Below, one piece after another: positions 46,691-55,955 of a DNA stretch of 64,000 bases. Position 1 is the stretch's first letter. Every line of letters starts with the position of its first letter. The stretch is from Pseudarthrobacter raffinosi (GTDB lineage: Bacteria > Actinomycetota > Actinomycetes > Actinomycetales > Micrococcaceae): positions 62,001 through 126,000 of the forward strand of contig NZ_JAMXBH010000007.1 of the NCBI RefSeq assembly GCF_023913735.1, read 5' to 3'. Made by a program: the position numbers and the translations under genes. A model generated the notes under the pieces. That model searched no databases. It saw nothing but the letters and a program-made list of their open reading frames with translations, and had not been told where the DNA came from.

Positions 46691-48400
46691 CTAGAGTCCC
46701 AGGTCGGCCTCGAAGGCGCCTTCTTCAAGGCGGGCCTTCAGGGTCTGGAGGAAGCGGCCTGCATCCGCGCCGTCCACCAGGCGGTGGTCGTACGTGAGGG
46801 ACAGGTACATCATGGAGCGGATGGCGATCGAGTCGTCACCGTTCTCATCGGCCACCACCACGGGGCGCTTGACGATCGCGCCGGTGCCCAGGATGCCGAC
46901 CTGAGGCTGGTTGATGATCGGGGTGTCGAACAGGGCGCCGACCGAACCGATGTTGGTGATGCTGAACGTTCCGCCGGACAGTTCGTCCGGGCCGATCTTG
47001 CCGTCGCGGGTGCGCCCGGCAACGTCGGCGATCTTGGCGGCCAGTCCGGCCAGGTTCAGGTTGCCGGCATCGGAGATGACCGGAACCAGGAGGCCCTTGT
47101 CCGTGTCCACTGCGATCGCCAGGTGCTCGGCGTTGTGGTATGTGATTTCCTGCTTGTCCTCGTCGTACGCAGCGTTGAGCTTGGGGTGCTGCTTGAGGGC
47201 CTCGGCCACGGCCTTGGCGATGAACGGCAGGAAGGTGAGCTTGACGCCGTTCTGGGCCAGGAAGGAGTTCTTGGCCTTCAGGCGGAGCTTGGCCACCTTG
47301 GTCATGTCCACCTCGTGCACCTGAGTGAGCTGCGTGGAGATTTCGAGGGATTCGCGCATACGGCGGGCGATGACCTGGCGGATGCGGGGTGCCTTCTGCG
47401 TGGTGCCACGCAGGGAGGAGGCAGCCGGGCCGGCTGGAGCGGCGGACGGCTTGGCCGGTGCTGCTGCAGCGGGAGCGGCCTTGGCTTCTGCCGCGGCGAG
47501 GACGTCCTGCTTGCGGATGCGCCCGCCGACGCCGGTACCGGACAGTGATGCGACGTCCACGCCGTGCTGGTTGGCCAGCTTCCGGACCAGGGGAGTCACG
47601 TAGCCGGATTCGCCGCCGGCAGCAGGCTCGGCCGCGGGTGCCGGGGCCGTAGCGGGAGCAGGTGCTGCTGCCGCGGCAGGTGCCGCCGGAGCAGGCTCTG
47701 CCTTGGGTGCTTCGGGTGCCGGTGCCGCTGCGGGCGCCGGTGCGGCAGGCGCGGCGGCGGGTGCCGGCGCTGCAGCTGGGGCCGGTGCGGAGGCTGCCGC
47801 GCCGGAGCCGATGACGGCGAGGACGGCGCCAACTTCGGCGGTTTCGTCTTCGTTGACCCGGATTTCCTGCAGCGTTCCAGCGACGGGGGACGGGATTTCG
47901 GTGTCAACCTTGTCCGTGGATACCTCGAGCAGCGGTTCGTCCACTGCAACGGTGTCGCCCACGGCCTTCAGCCAGCGTGTGACGGTTCCTTCGGTGACGC
48001 TTTCGCCCAGTGCCGGGAGGGTGACATCGTGGCTTTCGCCGTCCGAAGCGGCGGGTGCTGCCGCTGCGGGAGCTTCTGCAGCCGGTGCTTCTGCGGCCGG
48101 GGCTTCCTCGGCCGGGGCCTCTGCAGCCGGTGCTGCTGCTTCGGGGGCTGCGCCGCCGCCGGAGCCGTCGCCGATGCGGACCAGGGGAGCGCCTACTTCA
48201 GCGGTCTCGTCTTCGGCTACGAGGATTTCCTCGATGATGCCGGCAATCGGAGAGGGGATTTCGGTGTCTACTTTGTCGGTGGAAACCTCGAGCAGCGGTT
48301 CGTCCACCTCTACCCGGTCACCTACCTGCTTGAGCCAGCGGGTGACGGTTCCTTCGGTGACGCTCTCACCGAGGGCGGGCAAGTTAACGGATTCAGACAT
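46691..48400 (-). CDS. sucB: Dihydrolipoamide acyltransferase E2 (SucB/DlaT)
   Basis: Core E2 subunit of 2-oxo acid dehydrogenase complexes. The 569-residue protein has two lipoyl domains (lipoylated Lys43 and Lys164, both in [12 protein letters not shown]), Ala/Pro-rich hinges, a peripheral-subunit-binding domain (about residues 267-303) and the acyltransferase domain with catalytic His539 in DHRLVDG. Annotation pipelines call it 2-oxoglutarate dehydrogenase E2; in mycobacteria the corresponding protein serves pyruvate dehydrogenase, so its main complex is uncertain. It lies 124 bases downstream of lpd on the same strand and needs the lipA/lipB products. Confidence 0.93.
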   Translation of the reverse strand: MSESVNLPALGESVTEGTVTRWLKQVGDRVEVDEPLLEVSTDKVDTEIPSPIAGIIEEILVAEDETAEVGAPLVRIGDGSGGGAAPEAAAPAAEAPAEEAPAAEAPAAEAPAAAAPAASDGESHDVTLPALGESVTEGTVTRWLKAVGDTVAVDEPLLEVSTDKVDTEIPSPVAGTLQEIRVNEDETAEVGAVLAVIGSGAAASAPAPAAAPAPAAAPAAPAPAAAPAPEAPKAEPAPAAPAAAAAPAPATAPAPAAEPAAGGESGYVTPLVRKLANQHGVDVASLSGTGVGGRIRKQDVLAAAEAKAAPAAAAPAKPSAAPAGPAASSLRGTTQKAPRIRQVIARRMRESLEISTQLTQVHEVDMTKVAKLRLKAKNSFLAQNGVKLTFLPFIAKAVAEALKQHPKLNAAYDEDKQEITYHNAEHLAIAVDTDKGLLVPVISDAGNLNLAGLAAKIADVAGRTRDGKIGPDELSGGTFSITNIGSVGALFDTPIINQPQVGILGTGAIVKRPVVVADENGDDSIAIRSMMYLSLTYDHRLVDGADAGRFLQTLKARLEEGAFEADLGL

Positions 48401-48524
48401 GTCGTCCCCGTTCTCCTTATTGATCTTTTGTGCGGATGATGGCTGGCTTGTTCGAGCTTAGTGCACCCGGCGGGTCACGCCGGGTGCACAAAGCCCTGTT
48501 GTCTTGCTGTGCTGCTGGCTGTAA

Positions 48525-49907
48525 TTAGCCGTGAAGCGGGCGACCGGCCAGGGCCATTGCGGCCTCGCCGAGTGCCTCGTTCTGCGTCGGGTGCGCGTGG
48601 ATGAGTCCGGCAACATCTTCCGGGTAGGCTTCCCAGTTGACGATCAGCTGGGCTTCGCCGATCTGCTCGCCGACGCGGGTGCCGATCATGTGGACGCCAA
48701 CAACAGGGCCGTCTTTTTCGCGGACGAACTTGATGATGCCGCCGGTGCCCAGAATGGCGCTCTTGCCGTTTCCGGCCAGGTTGTATTCCGTGCTTTCAAC
48801 CCTGTCTTCGCCGAACTTCTCCTTGGCGGCCTTCTCGGAGTAACCCACCGAGGCAATCTCGGGATCGCAGTAGGTGACCTTGGGGACGTTGATGTCGTCG
48901 ACAACCACGGGCTTCAAGCCGGCGATTTCTTCGGCGACGAAGATGCCCTGCTGGAAACCGCGGTGTGCCAGCTGCACGCCGGGAACGATGTCGCCGACGG
49001 CGTAGACGTTGCCGACGCCGGTGTGGAGGCGTTCGTTGGTGATCACGAAGCCGCGATCAACCGTGACTCCCGCTTCTTCGAACCCCAGGCCCGCCGTGGA
49101 CGGTCCGCGTCCGACAGCAACGAGCAGAAGGTCTGCTTCGAAGGTCTTGCCGTCCACCAGGGTGACCTTGACGCCGTCGTTGTCCTGCTCGACGCCCTGG
49201 AAGAAGGTGCCGGTGTTGAACTTGATGCCGCGCTTCTTGAAGCTGCGCTCCAGGACCTTGATGATGGATGCGTCCTCGTTGGGCACCAGGGACGGCAGGC
49301 CCTCAATGATGGTGACGTCCACGGCGAAGGACTTCCATACCGAAGCGAATTCGACGCCGATGACGCCGCCGCCCAGGACGATGACGCTCTTGGGCACGTA
49401 GTCCATCTTCAGGGCTTCGTCGGAGGTGATCACGCGGCCGCCGATTTCCAGGCCCGGAAGGGAGCGGGAGTAGGAGCCGGTGGCGAGGACGATGTTCTTG
49501 CCCTTGTAGGCCGTGCCGTTCACGGTGATGGTGTCCGGGGCGGTGAGCTTGCCTTCGCCCTCAATGACGGTGATGCCCTTGCCCTTGATCAGACCCTGCA
49601 GGCCCTTGAACTTACCGGCAATGATGCCGTCTTTGTAGGCGTTCACGGCGGTCATGTCGATGGACTGGAGCTCCACGTTCACGCCGTACTTGGCGCCGTC
49701 GCGGGCGTGGTCGGCAACTTCTGCGGAGTGCAGCAGGGCCTTGGTGGGGATACAGCCGTTGTGCAGGCAGGTGCCGCCCAGTTTGGCCTTCTCAACCAGA
49801 CCAACGGTCAAGCCAAGCTGTACGGCACGCAGGGCCGTGGCGTATCCGCCGCTGCCGCCACCTAGTACCAGGATGTCGAATTCTTGCGCAGTTGCCTGAT
49901 CGGCCAC
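48525..49907 (-). CDS. lpdA: Dihydrolipoyl dehydrogenase (E3)
   Basis: FAD enzyme that reoxidises dihydrolipoyl groups of E2 and passes electrons to NAD. The 460-residue protein has the FAD loop GGGSGGYA near residue 16, the redox disulfide Cys47/Cys52 in GGTCLHNGCIPTK, the NAD loop GGGVIGVEFAS and the catalytic histidine in HAHPTQNE near residue 439. It lies upstream of sucB on the same strand, a natural E3-E2 pair. Confidence 0.96.
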   Translation of the reverse strand: MADQATAQEFDILVLGGGSGGYATALRAVQLGLTVGLVEKAKLGGTCLHNGCIPTKALLHSAEVADHARDGAKYGVNVELQSIDMTAVNAYKDGIIAGKFKGLQGLIKGKGITVIEGEGKLTAPDTITVNGTAYKGKNIVLATGSYSRSLPGLEIGGRVITSDEALKMDYVPKSVIVLGGGVIGVEFASVWKSFAVDVTIIEGLPSLVPNEDASIIKVLERSFKKRGIKFNTGTFFQGVEQDNDGVKVTLVDGKTFEADLLLVAVGRGPSTAGLGFEEAGVTVDRGFVITNERLHTGVGNVYAVGDIVPGVQLAHRGFQQGIFVAEEIAGLKPVVVDDINVPKVTYCDPEIASVGYSEKAAKEKFGEDRVESTEYNLAGNGKSAILGTGGIIKFVREKDGPVVGVHMIGTRVGEQIGEAQLIVNWEAYPEDVAGLIHAHPTQNEALGEAAMALAGRPLHG

Positions 49908-49978
49908 TTAGACGCTCCCTCGCGTGAACGATGACGCGATCGTGCGCATCATCTGGTCTTGGAACTTGTACTGCCGTG

Positions 49979-49987
49979 ATTATGCCA
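49979..49987 (-). promoter_or_regulatory. Extended -10 element upstream of lpd
   Basis: Minus-strand TGGCATAAT lies about 72 bases before the lpd ATG. The TGn extension fits a promoter without a good -35. A 7-bp inverted repeat GGGGTTC/GAACCCC at 50019-50040 lies just upstream. The rest of the 283-base gap to pepA shows nothing else. Confidence 0.4.
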
Positions 49988-50190
49988 GCAGGCAGGTTCT
50001 CGTGCATTTGTGACTACCGGGGTTCACCTTAGCGAACCCCTCATCCATGCTCCACCTTGGCGCCGCCTTTGTGGGGCGCTTGTGTCGAGTGTCACGCGGC
50101 CATGTGGCCAAGGGATCACGGCCGGTTCTGTGGTCGCAGGTCAAACGGCCGCGTGACAACCCAACAGCACGGGTCAGGGTTCCCCGGGGG

Positions 50191-51717
50191 TCAGACGGCA
50201 GCCGCCAGCATGTCCTCCACGTAGGCAACCAGTGTGCGGACCGTGCAGCCCGTGCCCTGTTTGTGGGTGTAGCCGTAAGGGCTTCCGTTGTTGAAGGAGG
50301 GGCCGGCGATGTCGATGTGCGCCCAGGGGATCTGCTCCCCGTCTTTGCCCTTGCCCACAAACTCGCGCAGGAAAACAGCCGCGGTCATCATGCCGCCGTG
50401 GCGCTCACCGATATTGGCGAGGTCGGCCACCTGGGAGTCGATGCTCGGGCGCAGTTCCTCCGGCAGCGGCATGGGCCACACCAGTTCGCCCGCACGGTCG
50501 GCGGCGGCCTTGAGTGGCCCGGTGACACTGTCAGAGCCCATCACGCCGGCGGTCCTGTTGCCGAGGGCGATGAGCTGCGCACCGGTGAGGGTGGCGACGT
50601 CGATGATGGCGTCAGGGTATTCGAGGCTCGCCGCGACGATGCCGTCTGCCATGACCAGGCGGCCCTCGGCATCGGTGTTCAGCACCTCAACGGTCTTGCC
50701 GCCGAACATGGTAAGGACATCCGCCGGCCGTGAGGCCGCACCGGAGGGCATGTTTTCTGCGATGCAGAGCCAGGCGGTCGCCTTCACCGGCAGGCCAAGT
50801 CCCGCGATGGCCAGCACAGTATTAAGGACGACGGCGGCGCCTGCCATATCGCTCTTCATGTCACCCATGCCAAGGGCCGGCTTGATCGAAATTCCGCCGG
50901 TGTCGAACGTGATGCCCTTGCCCACCAAGGCGATTTTTGCGGTGGCCTTTGCAGGGGCGTATTCGACCTTCACCAGGCGGGGCTGGCGCGTGGACCCCTT
51001 GCCCACGCCCATGATGCCGCCGAAGCCTTCCTTTTCCAGGCGCTTTTCGTCCCAGACCGTGACCTTAACAGGCAGGCCCTTGGACAGTTCCTTGGCGGCT
51101 TCCGCAAAGGATTCGGGGTAGAGGTGGCTGGGCGGCTGGTTGACCAGGGACCGCGTGGCGTTGACGGCTTTGCCGATCAGGCCTGCCCGCGTCAGCGCAG
51201 AGCGCAGCGCATCATTGGCGGTAACGTCCGTGTAGATCACCGCGTTGCGGACCGGATCCTTCAGCCCGTCGTTGGACGACCGGTACTCGGTGAACGAATA
51301 GGCTCCCAGGGCGGCACCTTCGGCCACCGCCGCGACGTCGGCGACTCCCGCCGTTGGGAGCGCGAGGACAACGGTGGGCAGGCCGCTGAGCTGGCGGACG
51401 GCGGAACCTGCGGCACGCCGCAGGGCCTCTTCGGTCAGCGGGCGGCCAGCGGCCACCTTGCCGACGCCGGCGAGGACCAGGACCCCGGAACCCGTTTCCG
51501 GCAGGCCGGGCAGCCGGACGACCTGGTCAGCGGCGCCGGTGACGCCCAGGACCTTCAGGGAGTCAGTTAGCGCTTCAGCCGATTTTGCGGTCAGCGGATT
51601 CTCAAGCAGGACGGGGCCGTCCGATCCCTGTCCCACGCCGATGACAACGGCGTCACTGGGGGTCCTCTTCAGGTCCTTAGCGAGGGTACTAAGGTTGATT
51701 TCAGTATTCTTGACCAC
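50191..51717 (-). CDS. pepA: Leucyl aminopeptidase PepA (M17 family)
   Basis: Dinuclear-metal aminopeptidase that removes N-terminal residues from peptides. The 508-residue protein has a variable N-terminal macro-like domain and the M17 catalytic domain with VGKGITFDTGG, MKSDMAGAA and the family signature NTDAEGRLVMAD. I chose GTG at 51717, with GAGGA nine bases upstream; a TTG at 51732 overlaps that ribosome site. It could finish the degradation of peptides released by the tricorn protease encoded 6 kb away. Mycobacteria have a homologue in the same neighbourhood. Confidence 0.93.
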   Translation of the reverse strand: MVKNTEINLSTLAKDLKRTPSDAVVIGVGQGSDGPVLLENPLTAKSAEALTDSLKVLGVTGAADQVVRLPGLPETGSGVLVLAGVGKVAAGRPLTEEALRRAAGSAVRQLSGLPTVVLALPTAGVADVAAVAEGAALGAYSFTEYRSSNDGLKDPVRNAVIYTDVTANDALRSALTRAGLIGKAVNATRSLVNQPPSHLYPESFAEAAKELSKGLPVKVTVWDEKRLEKEGFGGIMGVGKGSTRQPRLVKVEYAPAKATAKIALVGKGITFDTGGISIKPALGMGDMKSDMAGAAVVLNTVLAIAGLGLPVKATAWLCIAENMPSGAASRPADVLTMFGGKTVEVLNTDAEGRLVMADGIVAASLEYPDAIIDVATLTGAQLIALGNRTAGVMGSDSVTGPLKAAADRAGELVWPMPLPEELRPSIDSQVADLANIGERHGGMMTAAVFLREFVGKGKDGEQIPWAHIDIAGPSFNNGSPYGYTHKQGTGCTVRTLVAYVEDMLAAAV

Positions 51718-51977
51718 GGGGTAAGTCCTCAATTCTCGAAAAGGCTGTTCGCGCTGGTATGGATGTCAGGCGCTCGGCCATGGAAATCCGGCGGCCGTCC
51801 GATCGGGACGTCGCCGGGGTGCCGGTAAACCCGTCCGGCGGGCCATTCACGATCGTAGCCGCTGCGGGCCGCGGCAGCGGAATCTCCTGAGACCTGCGCC
51901 ACACCCGCTGGCGGAATTCAGGGGTGCCTGGCCGCGTTGTACAAGATATTCACCCGACTCCTTGAAAGGACGACGCC

Positions 51978-52916
51978 GTGCTTGAACGGATTTCCGGTTC
52001 CCTGCTGGACCCCGATGCGCTCTATGCGAGCAACATCGAGCTGTTCCACAGCCCGGCGCTCCGCGGGCTGAACCTGGTGATGGGTTTCACTGGCTTCGCC
52101 GATGCCGGCCACGTGGTGAAGCAGATCAATGCGGAGCTCCTGGATACCCTCGACGCCGAGACGGTGGCGGTGTTCGACGCCGACCAGCTCATCGACTACC
52201 GGTCGCGGCGGCCCCACATCTCCTTTGTGGAGGATCACTTGCAGGACTATCAGCAGCCGAAGCTGGCGCTGTACAAGCTGACGGACGGGCTCGGCAGCCC
52301 CTTCCTGCTGCTGGCCGGTTTTGAACCCGACCTTCAATGGGAGCGGTTCGCGCGCGCCGTCGTCGGCATTGTGGAAAAGCTGGACGTGAACCTCGTGACC
52401 TGGATCCACTCCATTCCCATGCCGGTGCCGCACACGCGCCCGGTGGGTGTGACCGTCCACGGCAACCGTCCGGAACTGATCGAGGGCATCTCGGTCTGGA
52501 AGCCCACCGTTGACGTTCCGGCGGCCGTGGGCCACATTCTGGAGCTGCGGCTGATGGAAGCCGGGCGCAATGTTGCCGGCTACGTGATCCACGTTCCGCA
52601 CTACCTCGCTGAGGCGGAGTACCCGCCGGCCGCCGTCGCCGGACTCGAATTCCTCGGTGCCGCGACGTCCCTGATGCTGCCGGCGGACCGGCTGCGCGAA
52701 GCGGGCCGGGAAGTGGGGCGCCAGATCGCCGAGCAGGTGGCCGCCTCCGAAGATGTGCAGCAGGTGGTCACCCGGCTGGAGGAGCGGTACGACGAGAAGG
52801 CCGAAGGCACAGTCCGGCGCTCCCTCCTGGCCGATGAAAATGACGAACTGCCCAACGGGGACGAGCTGGGCGCGGCAGTGGAGGCCTACTTGGCCCGCGA
52901 GAACCCGCACCCGTAG
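51978..52916 (+). CDS. PAC2-family (proteasome assembly chaperone-like) protein
   Basis: A 312-residue protein of the PAC2 family, related to eukaryotic proteasome assembly chaperones and to archaeal/actinobacterial proteins of unclear role. It starts with the typical LFHSPALRGLNLVMGFTGFADAG segment, continues through VTWIHSIPMPVPHTRP and ends in a charged helical tail. GTG at 51978 follows GAAAGGA. Many Actinobacteria that have this gene also have a 20S proteasome, but no proteasome gene is in this window. It is a possible partner for protein quality control, which is inference. Confidence 0.85.
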   Translation: MLERISGSLLDPDALYASNIELFHSPALRGLNLVMGFTGFADAGHVVKQINAELLDTLDAETVAVFDADQLIDYRSRRPHISFVEDHLQDYQQPKLALYKLTDGLGSPFLLLAGFEPDLQWERFARAVVGIVEKLDVNLVTWIHSIPMPVPHTRPVGVTVHGNRPELIEGISVWKPTVDVPAAVGHILELRLMEAGRNVAGYVIHVPHYLAEAEYPPAAVAGLEFLGAATSLMLPADRLREAGREVGRQIAEQVAASEDVQQVVTRLEERYDEKAEGTVRRSLLADENDELPNGDELGAAVEAYLARENPHP

Positions 52917-52974
52917 CCCCGCCCCACGGCGTCCGCCTGGCAGACGCTTGCCCTGGTCCGGGCAGCAGCCCGGG

Positions 52975-52987
52975 CATAATGAGGGGG
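52975..52987 (+). promoter_or_regulatory. Leaderless-type -10 element for the MFS gene
   Basis: CATAAT at 52975-52980 lies six bases before GTG 52987. The gap GAGGGG could instead act as a ribosome site, so the case is ambiguous. Confidence 0.4.
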
Positions 52988-54348
52988 TGACTGCACCCCG
53001 AGCCTGGCTGATCTGGACCATCGGCATCTTCGCCTACCTTGTGGCCGTCTCCCAGCGCACGTCATTCGGTGTGGTGGGACTTGAGGCCACCGAGCGGTTC
53101 CATGCCGGCGCGTCTGCCATCTCCTTCTTTACGGTGCTGCAATTGCTGGTCTACGCCGGCCTGCAGATCCCCGTGGGCCTGCTGGTGGACAGATTCGGCT
53201 CGCGCGCCATGATCGCCGGTGGAGCCGTCCTGATGGGTCTTGGCCAGCTCCAGTTGGCCTTCGCCGACACCATCCCCGGCGGTGTGGCGGGGCGGGTTCT
53301 GGTGGGCGCCGGGGACGCCATGACCTTTATTTCCGTGATCCGCCTGATTCCGTTGTGGTTCGCGCCGGCCAGGGTTCCCCTGGTCACCCAGCTGACGGGC
53401 ATGTCAGGCCAGCTCGGGCAGCTTTTCAGTGTGCTTCCCTTCGCCTTTGTCCTGCATTCCTTCGGCTGGACCTCCGGTTTCCTGATGCTGGCGGGCATGG
53501 CGGGCGTGGCGGTTGTCCTGGTGCTGGTGCTCTTGAAGGACCACCCGCCCGGTGCGCCCGCGCCGCAGGCGCAGCAGGGGTTGAAGGCCACAGGCGCCTC
53601 GCTCGCGCGGGCATGGCGCCAGCCTGGCACCCGGCTGGGGATGTGGAGCCACTTCACCATCCAGTTCAGCGGCACCGTCTTCGCCATGACCTGGGGCTAT
53701 CCGTTCCTGATCTCGGGGCAGGGCCTGGATGCCGGAACCGTGGCCGGCCTGATGACCTTGTACGTTGCGGCGGCGATGGCGGCGGGCCCCTTCATTGGGC
53801 AGTTCGTTTCCCGCCACCCGCTTCGCCGGTCAACGATGGTCCTGCTCATCGCCGGCGCCACGGCCTCTGCCTGGGCCGCGGTGCTGCTGATGCCTGGCCG
53901 TTCCCCGCTATGGCTGCTGGCGTGCCTGGTGGTCGTCCTGGCCATCGGGGGGCCGGGATCGATGATCGGGTTTGATTTCGCACGGACGTTCAATCCGGCG
54001 CACAGGATCGGAACCGCAACGGGCATCGTGAATGTGGGCGGCTTTATCGCGGCCCTCGTGGCCATCTTCCTGATCGGCCTGGTGCTGGACGTCCTGCTGG
54101 CCAGCGGCTATTCCGACGGCGTCCTGTACGGGTTGGAACCGTTCCGGATCGCGCTCAGCGTACAATTCCTGCTGCTGGGCTTTGGCGCCGCCATGACGAT
54201 TGTCTGTCGGCGCAAAGTACGGCGCCAGATGGCAGCGCAAGGTGTTGTGGTGGCACCATTGTTTCGGGCCATGGCGCAGCAGCGGCGGGCGAACCTGGCC
54301 CAGCGTCGCCAGCCGTCCGAGACCAAGGACCGCGCGGATAAAGACTGA
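52987..54348 (+). CDS. Major facilitator superfamily transporter
   Basis: A 453-residue membrane transporter with about twelve helices. The MFS motif A appears between helices 2 and 3 as GLLVDRFGSRAMI. A hydrophilic central loop (about residues 185-215) divides the two halves. A long basic tail of about 45 residues (RRKVRRQMAAQG) follows the last helix. The substrate cannot be predicted from this sequence. I chose GTG at 52987, where the first helix begins at residue 8; the frame is open far upstream within the previous gene. Confidence 0.9.
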   Translation: MTAPRAWLIWTIGIFAYLVAVSQRTSFGVVGLEATERFHAGASAISFFTVLQLLVYAGLQIPVGLLVDRFGSRAMIAGGAVLMGLGQLQLAFADTIPGGVAGRVLVGAGDAMTFISVIRLIPLWFAPARVPLVTQLTGMSGQLGQLFSVLPFAFVLHSFGWTSGFLMLAGMAGVAVVLVLVLLKDHPPGAPAPQAQQGLKATGASLARAWRQPGTRLGMWSHFTIQFSGTVFAMTWGYPFLISGQGLDAGTVAGLMTLYVAAAMAAGPFIGQFVSRHPLRRSTMVLLIAGATASAWAAVLLMPGRSPLWLLACLVVVLAIGGPGSMIGFDFARTFNPAHRIGTATGIVNVGGFIAALVAIFLIGLVLDVLLASGYSDGVLYGLEPFRIALSVQFLLLGFGAAMTIVCRRKVRRQMAAQGVVVAPLFRAMAQQRRANLAQRRQPSETKDRADKD

Positions 54349-54429
54349 CACCTTTCCTGAACAGGCAGGTTATTCACATACGGCAAGTTGGCGCTTCACC
54401 GCGGCTCGCGCGGCGCCAAAGCTGGAACC

Positions 54430-55689
54430 ATGAAACCTTCAGAACACCTGACCGTCCGAGGCCCTGAAGACATCCTCGGGTTCATTCCGCATTCCCTGGG
54501 CTACTGGCCGGCCGACAGCCTGGTTGCGATGACCCTGCAGGGGAACCGGCTGGGAGCAACCCTGAGGCTGGATCTTCCAGGCCCGGAAACCCTCGCGGAC
54601 CCGCGGGAGTACGCGCGCACGGTGCGCGATTATCTCCTGGCTGACAAGAATGCCGACGCCGCCTTGTTGGCATGCTTCACCAACGACGGCTGGATGGAAC
54701 CACCTGGAACCTACCGCGGGCTATTGGATGCACTCCAGAGGGTCCTAGGCGCCGCGGGGATGCCGGTGCGGGACGCCTGGTATGTCGGCGACTCCTTCTG
54801 GCGTGATGCTTTCTGCACCGATCCGTCCTGCTGCCCCTCGCCGGGCCGGTCTGTTCAGGCGATCCGGGACAGCATGCTTAATGCCGAGATGGTCTTCCGC
54901 GGCAGCAGCGTTGGGCCCGCGCCGGAGTACGGGGCGCATCCTCCATCCCTGCTTTCCGGCGAGGACCGGGCAGCCGTCCTTGCCTCTGAGGCCACGTGGG
55001 CGGCACAGCTGGACCGGCGACGGGGGAGCAGGGAACAGTTCGGCCAGCTGATGGTCCAGTGGGAGGCCCTGCTGGCCAACCAGCCTGGGCCTCTGCCCGT
55101 CAATGACGTTGCCTTCCTACGCGCGTCGCTCCGGGTCCCCGCCTGGCGTGACGCCGTCCTGGTGATGGCCGCCGCCGGTCAGGCGGCTGCCCTGGCGGGT
55201 GCCGAGATGTTCGGCATCTTCGATGTCGGCTGCATCCTGGCTCCGGTGGGGCCCATGCTCCCGGGGCCCTTACCATCCGGACTTCCAGCGTCGGGAGCCG
55301 GACTGACAGGACGGGAGCCTGCCGGAACGCGTGCTACCGGACCCGGTACTCGCAGCATGCCTGCCATTCCAGGATATGGCGAAGTCCTGTTGGGTCTGGA
55401 CCCGGTGGTTCCTGCCTGGCACACCCTTAACAGCCTGGACAAAGTGCTGGAACAGCTGTCGGCGTGCGGCGGGCAGGCCGGTGCAGCCGCGCTGACCGGG
55501 CGTGGGTGGATCGCGTGGTGCAGGGGTAGGGGCTCCTACGCTGCTGCGTACCTCGGCCGCGCCCTTGACGAGGAGCCAGGCTACCGGCTCGCCGAACTCA
55601 TGCTTGAGCTGGTCCGGCGCGGCAGCCTCTGCGGCTGGGCTGCACGGAAAGAGGCCGCCTGGCGGAAATTCGAACCGGATGCAGCCTGA
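54430..55689 (+). CDS. DUF4192-family protein
   Basis: A 419-residue protein of the DUF4192 family, found mainly in Actinobacteria. It shows the family's opening segment VRGPEDILGFIPHSLGYWPADSLVAM and a later WYVGDSFWRD region, plus a C-terminal part with tetratricopeptide-like composition. There is a low-complexity Gly/Pro insert around residues 280-320. I chose ATG at 54430, as the family sequence starts within eight residues. The function is unknown. Confidence 0.85.
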   Translation: MKPSEHLTVRGPEDILGFIPHSLGYWPADSLVAMTLQGNRLGATLRLDLPGPETLADPREYARTVRDYLLADKNADAALLACFTNDGWMEPPGTYRGLLDALQRVLGAAGMPVRDAWYVGDSFWRDAFCTDPSCCPSPGRSVQAIRDSMLNAEMVFRGSSVGPAPEYGAHPPSLLSGEDRAAVLASEATWAAQLDRRRGSREQFGQLMVQWEALLANQPGPLPVNDVAFLRASLRVPAWRDAVLVMAAAGQAAALAGAEMFGIFDVGCILAPVGPMLPGPLPSGLPASGAGLTGREPAGTRATGPGTRSMPAIPGYGEVLLGLDPVVPAWHTLNSLDKVLEQLSACGGQAGAAALTGRGWIAWCRGRGSYAAAYLGRALDEEPGYRLAELMLELVRRGSLCGWAARKEAAWRKFEPDAA

Positions 55690-55831
55690 CCGAATTCCGC
55701 CTGACCGGTTTGGATGGGGGCAGCGTTGAGGTCGGGTTTGGGAAAACCGTGAGACAATGGTTGCCGAGACCCGGTTGGGTCCGTGAATCAAGTGCATGTG
55801 ATGAAGCCCCGTTGGGAACATTACAGCCGCC

Positions 55832-55860
55832 CCGGCAGTTCTACTTGTAGACTCTGCCGG
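55832..55860. terminator. Hairpin between the DUF4192 gene and rpoD
   Basis: CCGGCAG (55832-55838) pairs with CTGCCGG (55854-55860), and the loop holds an inner CTAC-tt-GTAG palindrome. It may end the upstream transcript or regulate rpoD. The rest of the 266-base gap shows TTGACA at 55892-55897 without a well-spaced -10. Confidence 0.5.
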
Positions 55861-55955
55861 CCGTGGTTGCACCTGATATTCATCACGGACTTGACAGGGT
55901 CATAGTGGTGTTGCCCGTATGGTGATTCCACAGACCGCCGCTAGAAAGGTTTTCT

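Noticed and set aside
48531-49865. Long frame opposite lpd (444 residues)
   Set aside because: It is an antisense shadow caused by high GC at third codon positions; lpd has clear motifs on the minus strand.
55843-55854. CTAC/GTAG palindrome upstream of rpoD as a fifth BlaI operator
   Set aside because: The gap is two bases where the four other sites have five, which would turn the half-sites on the helix.
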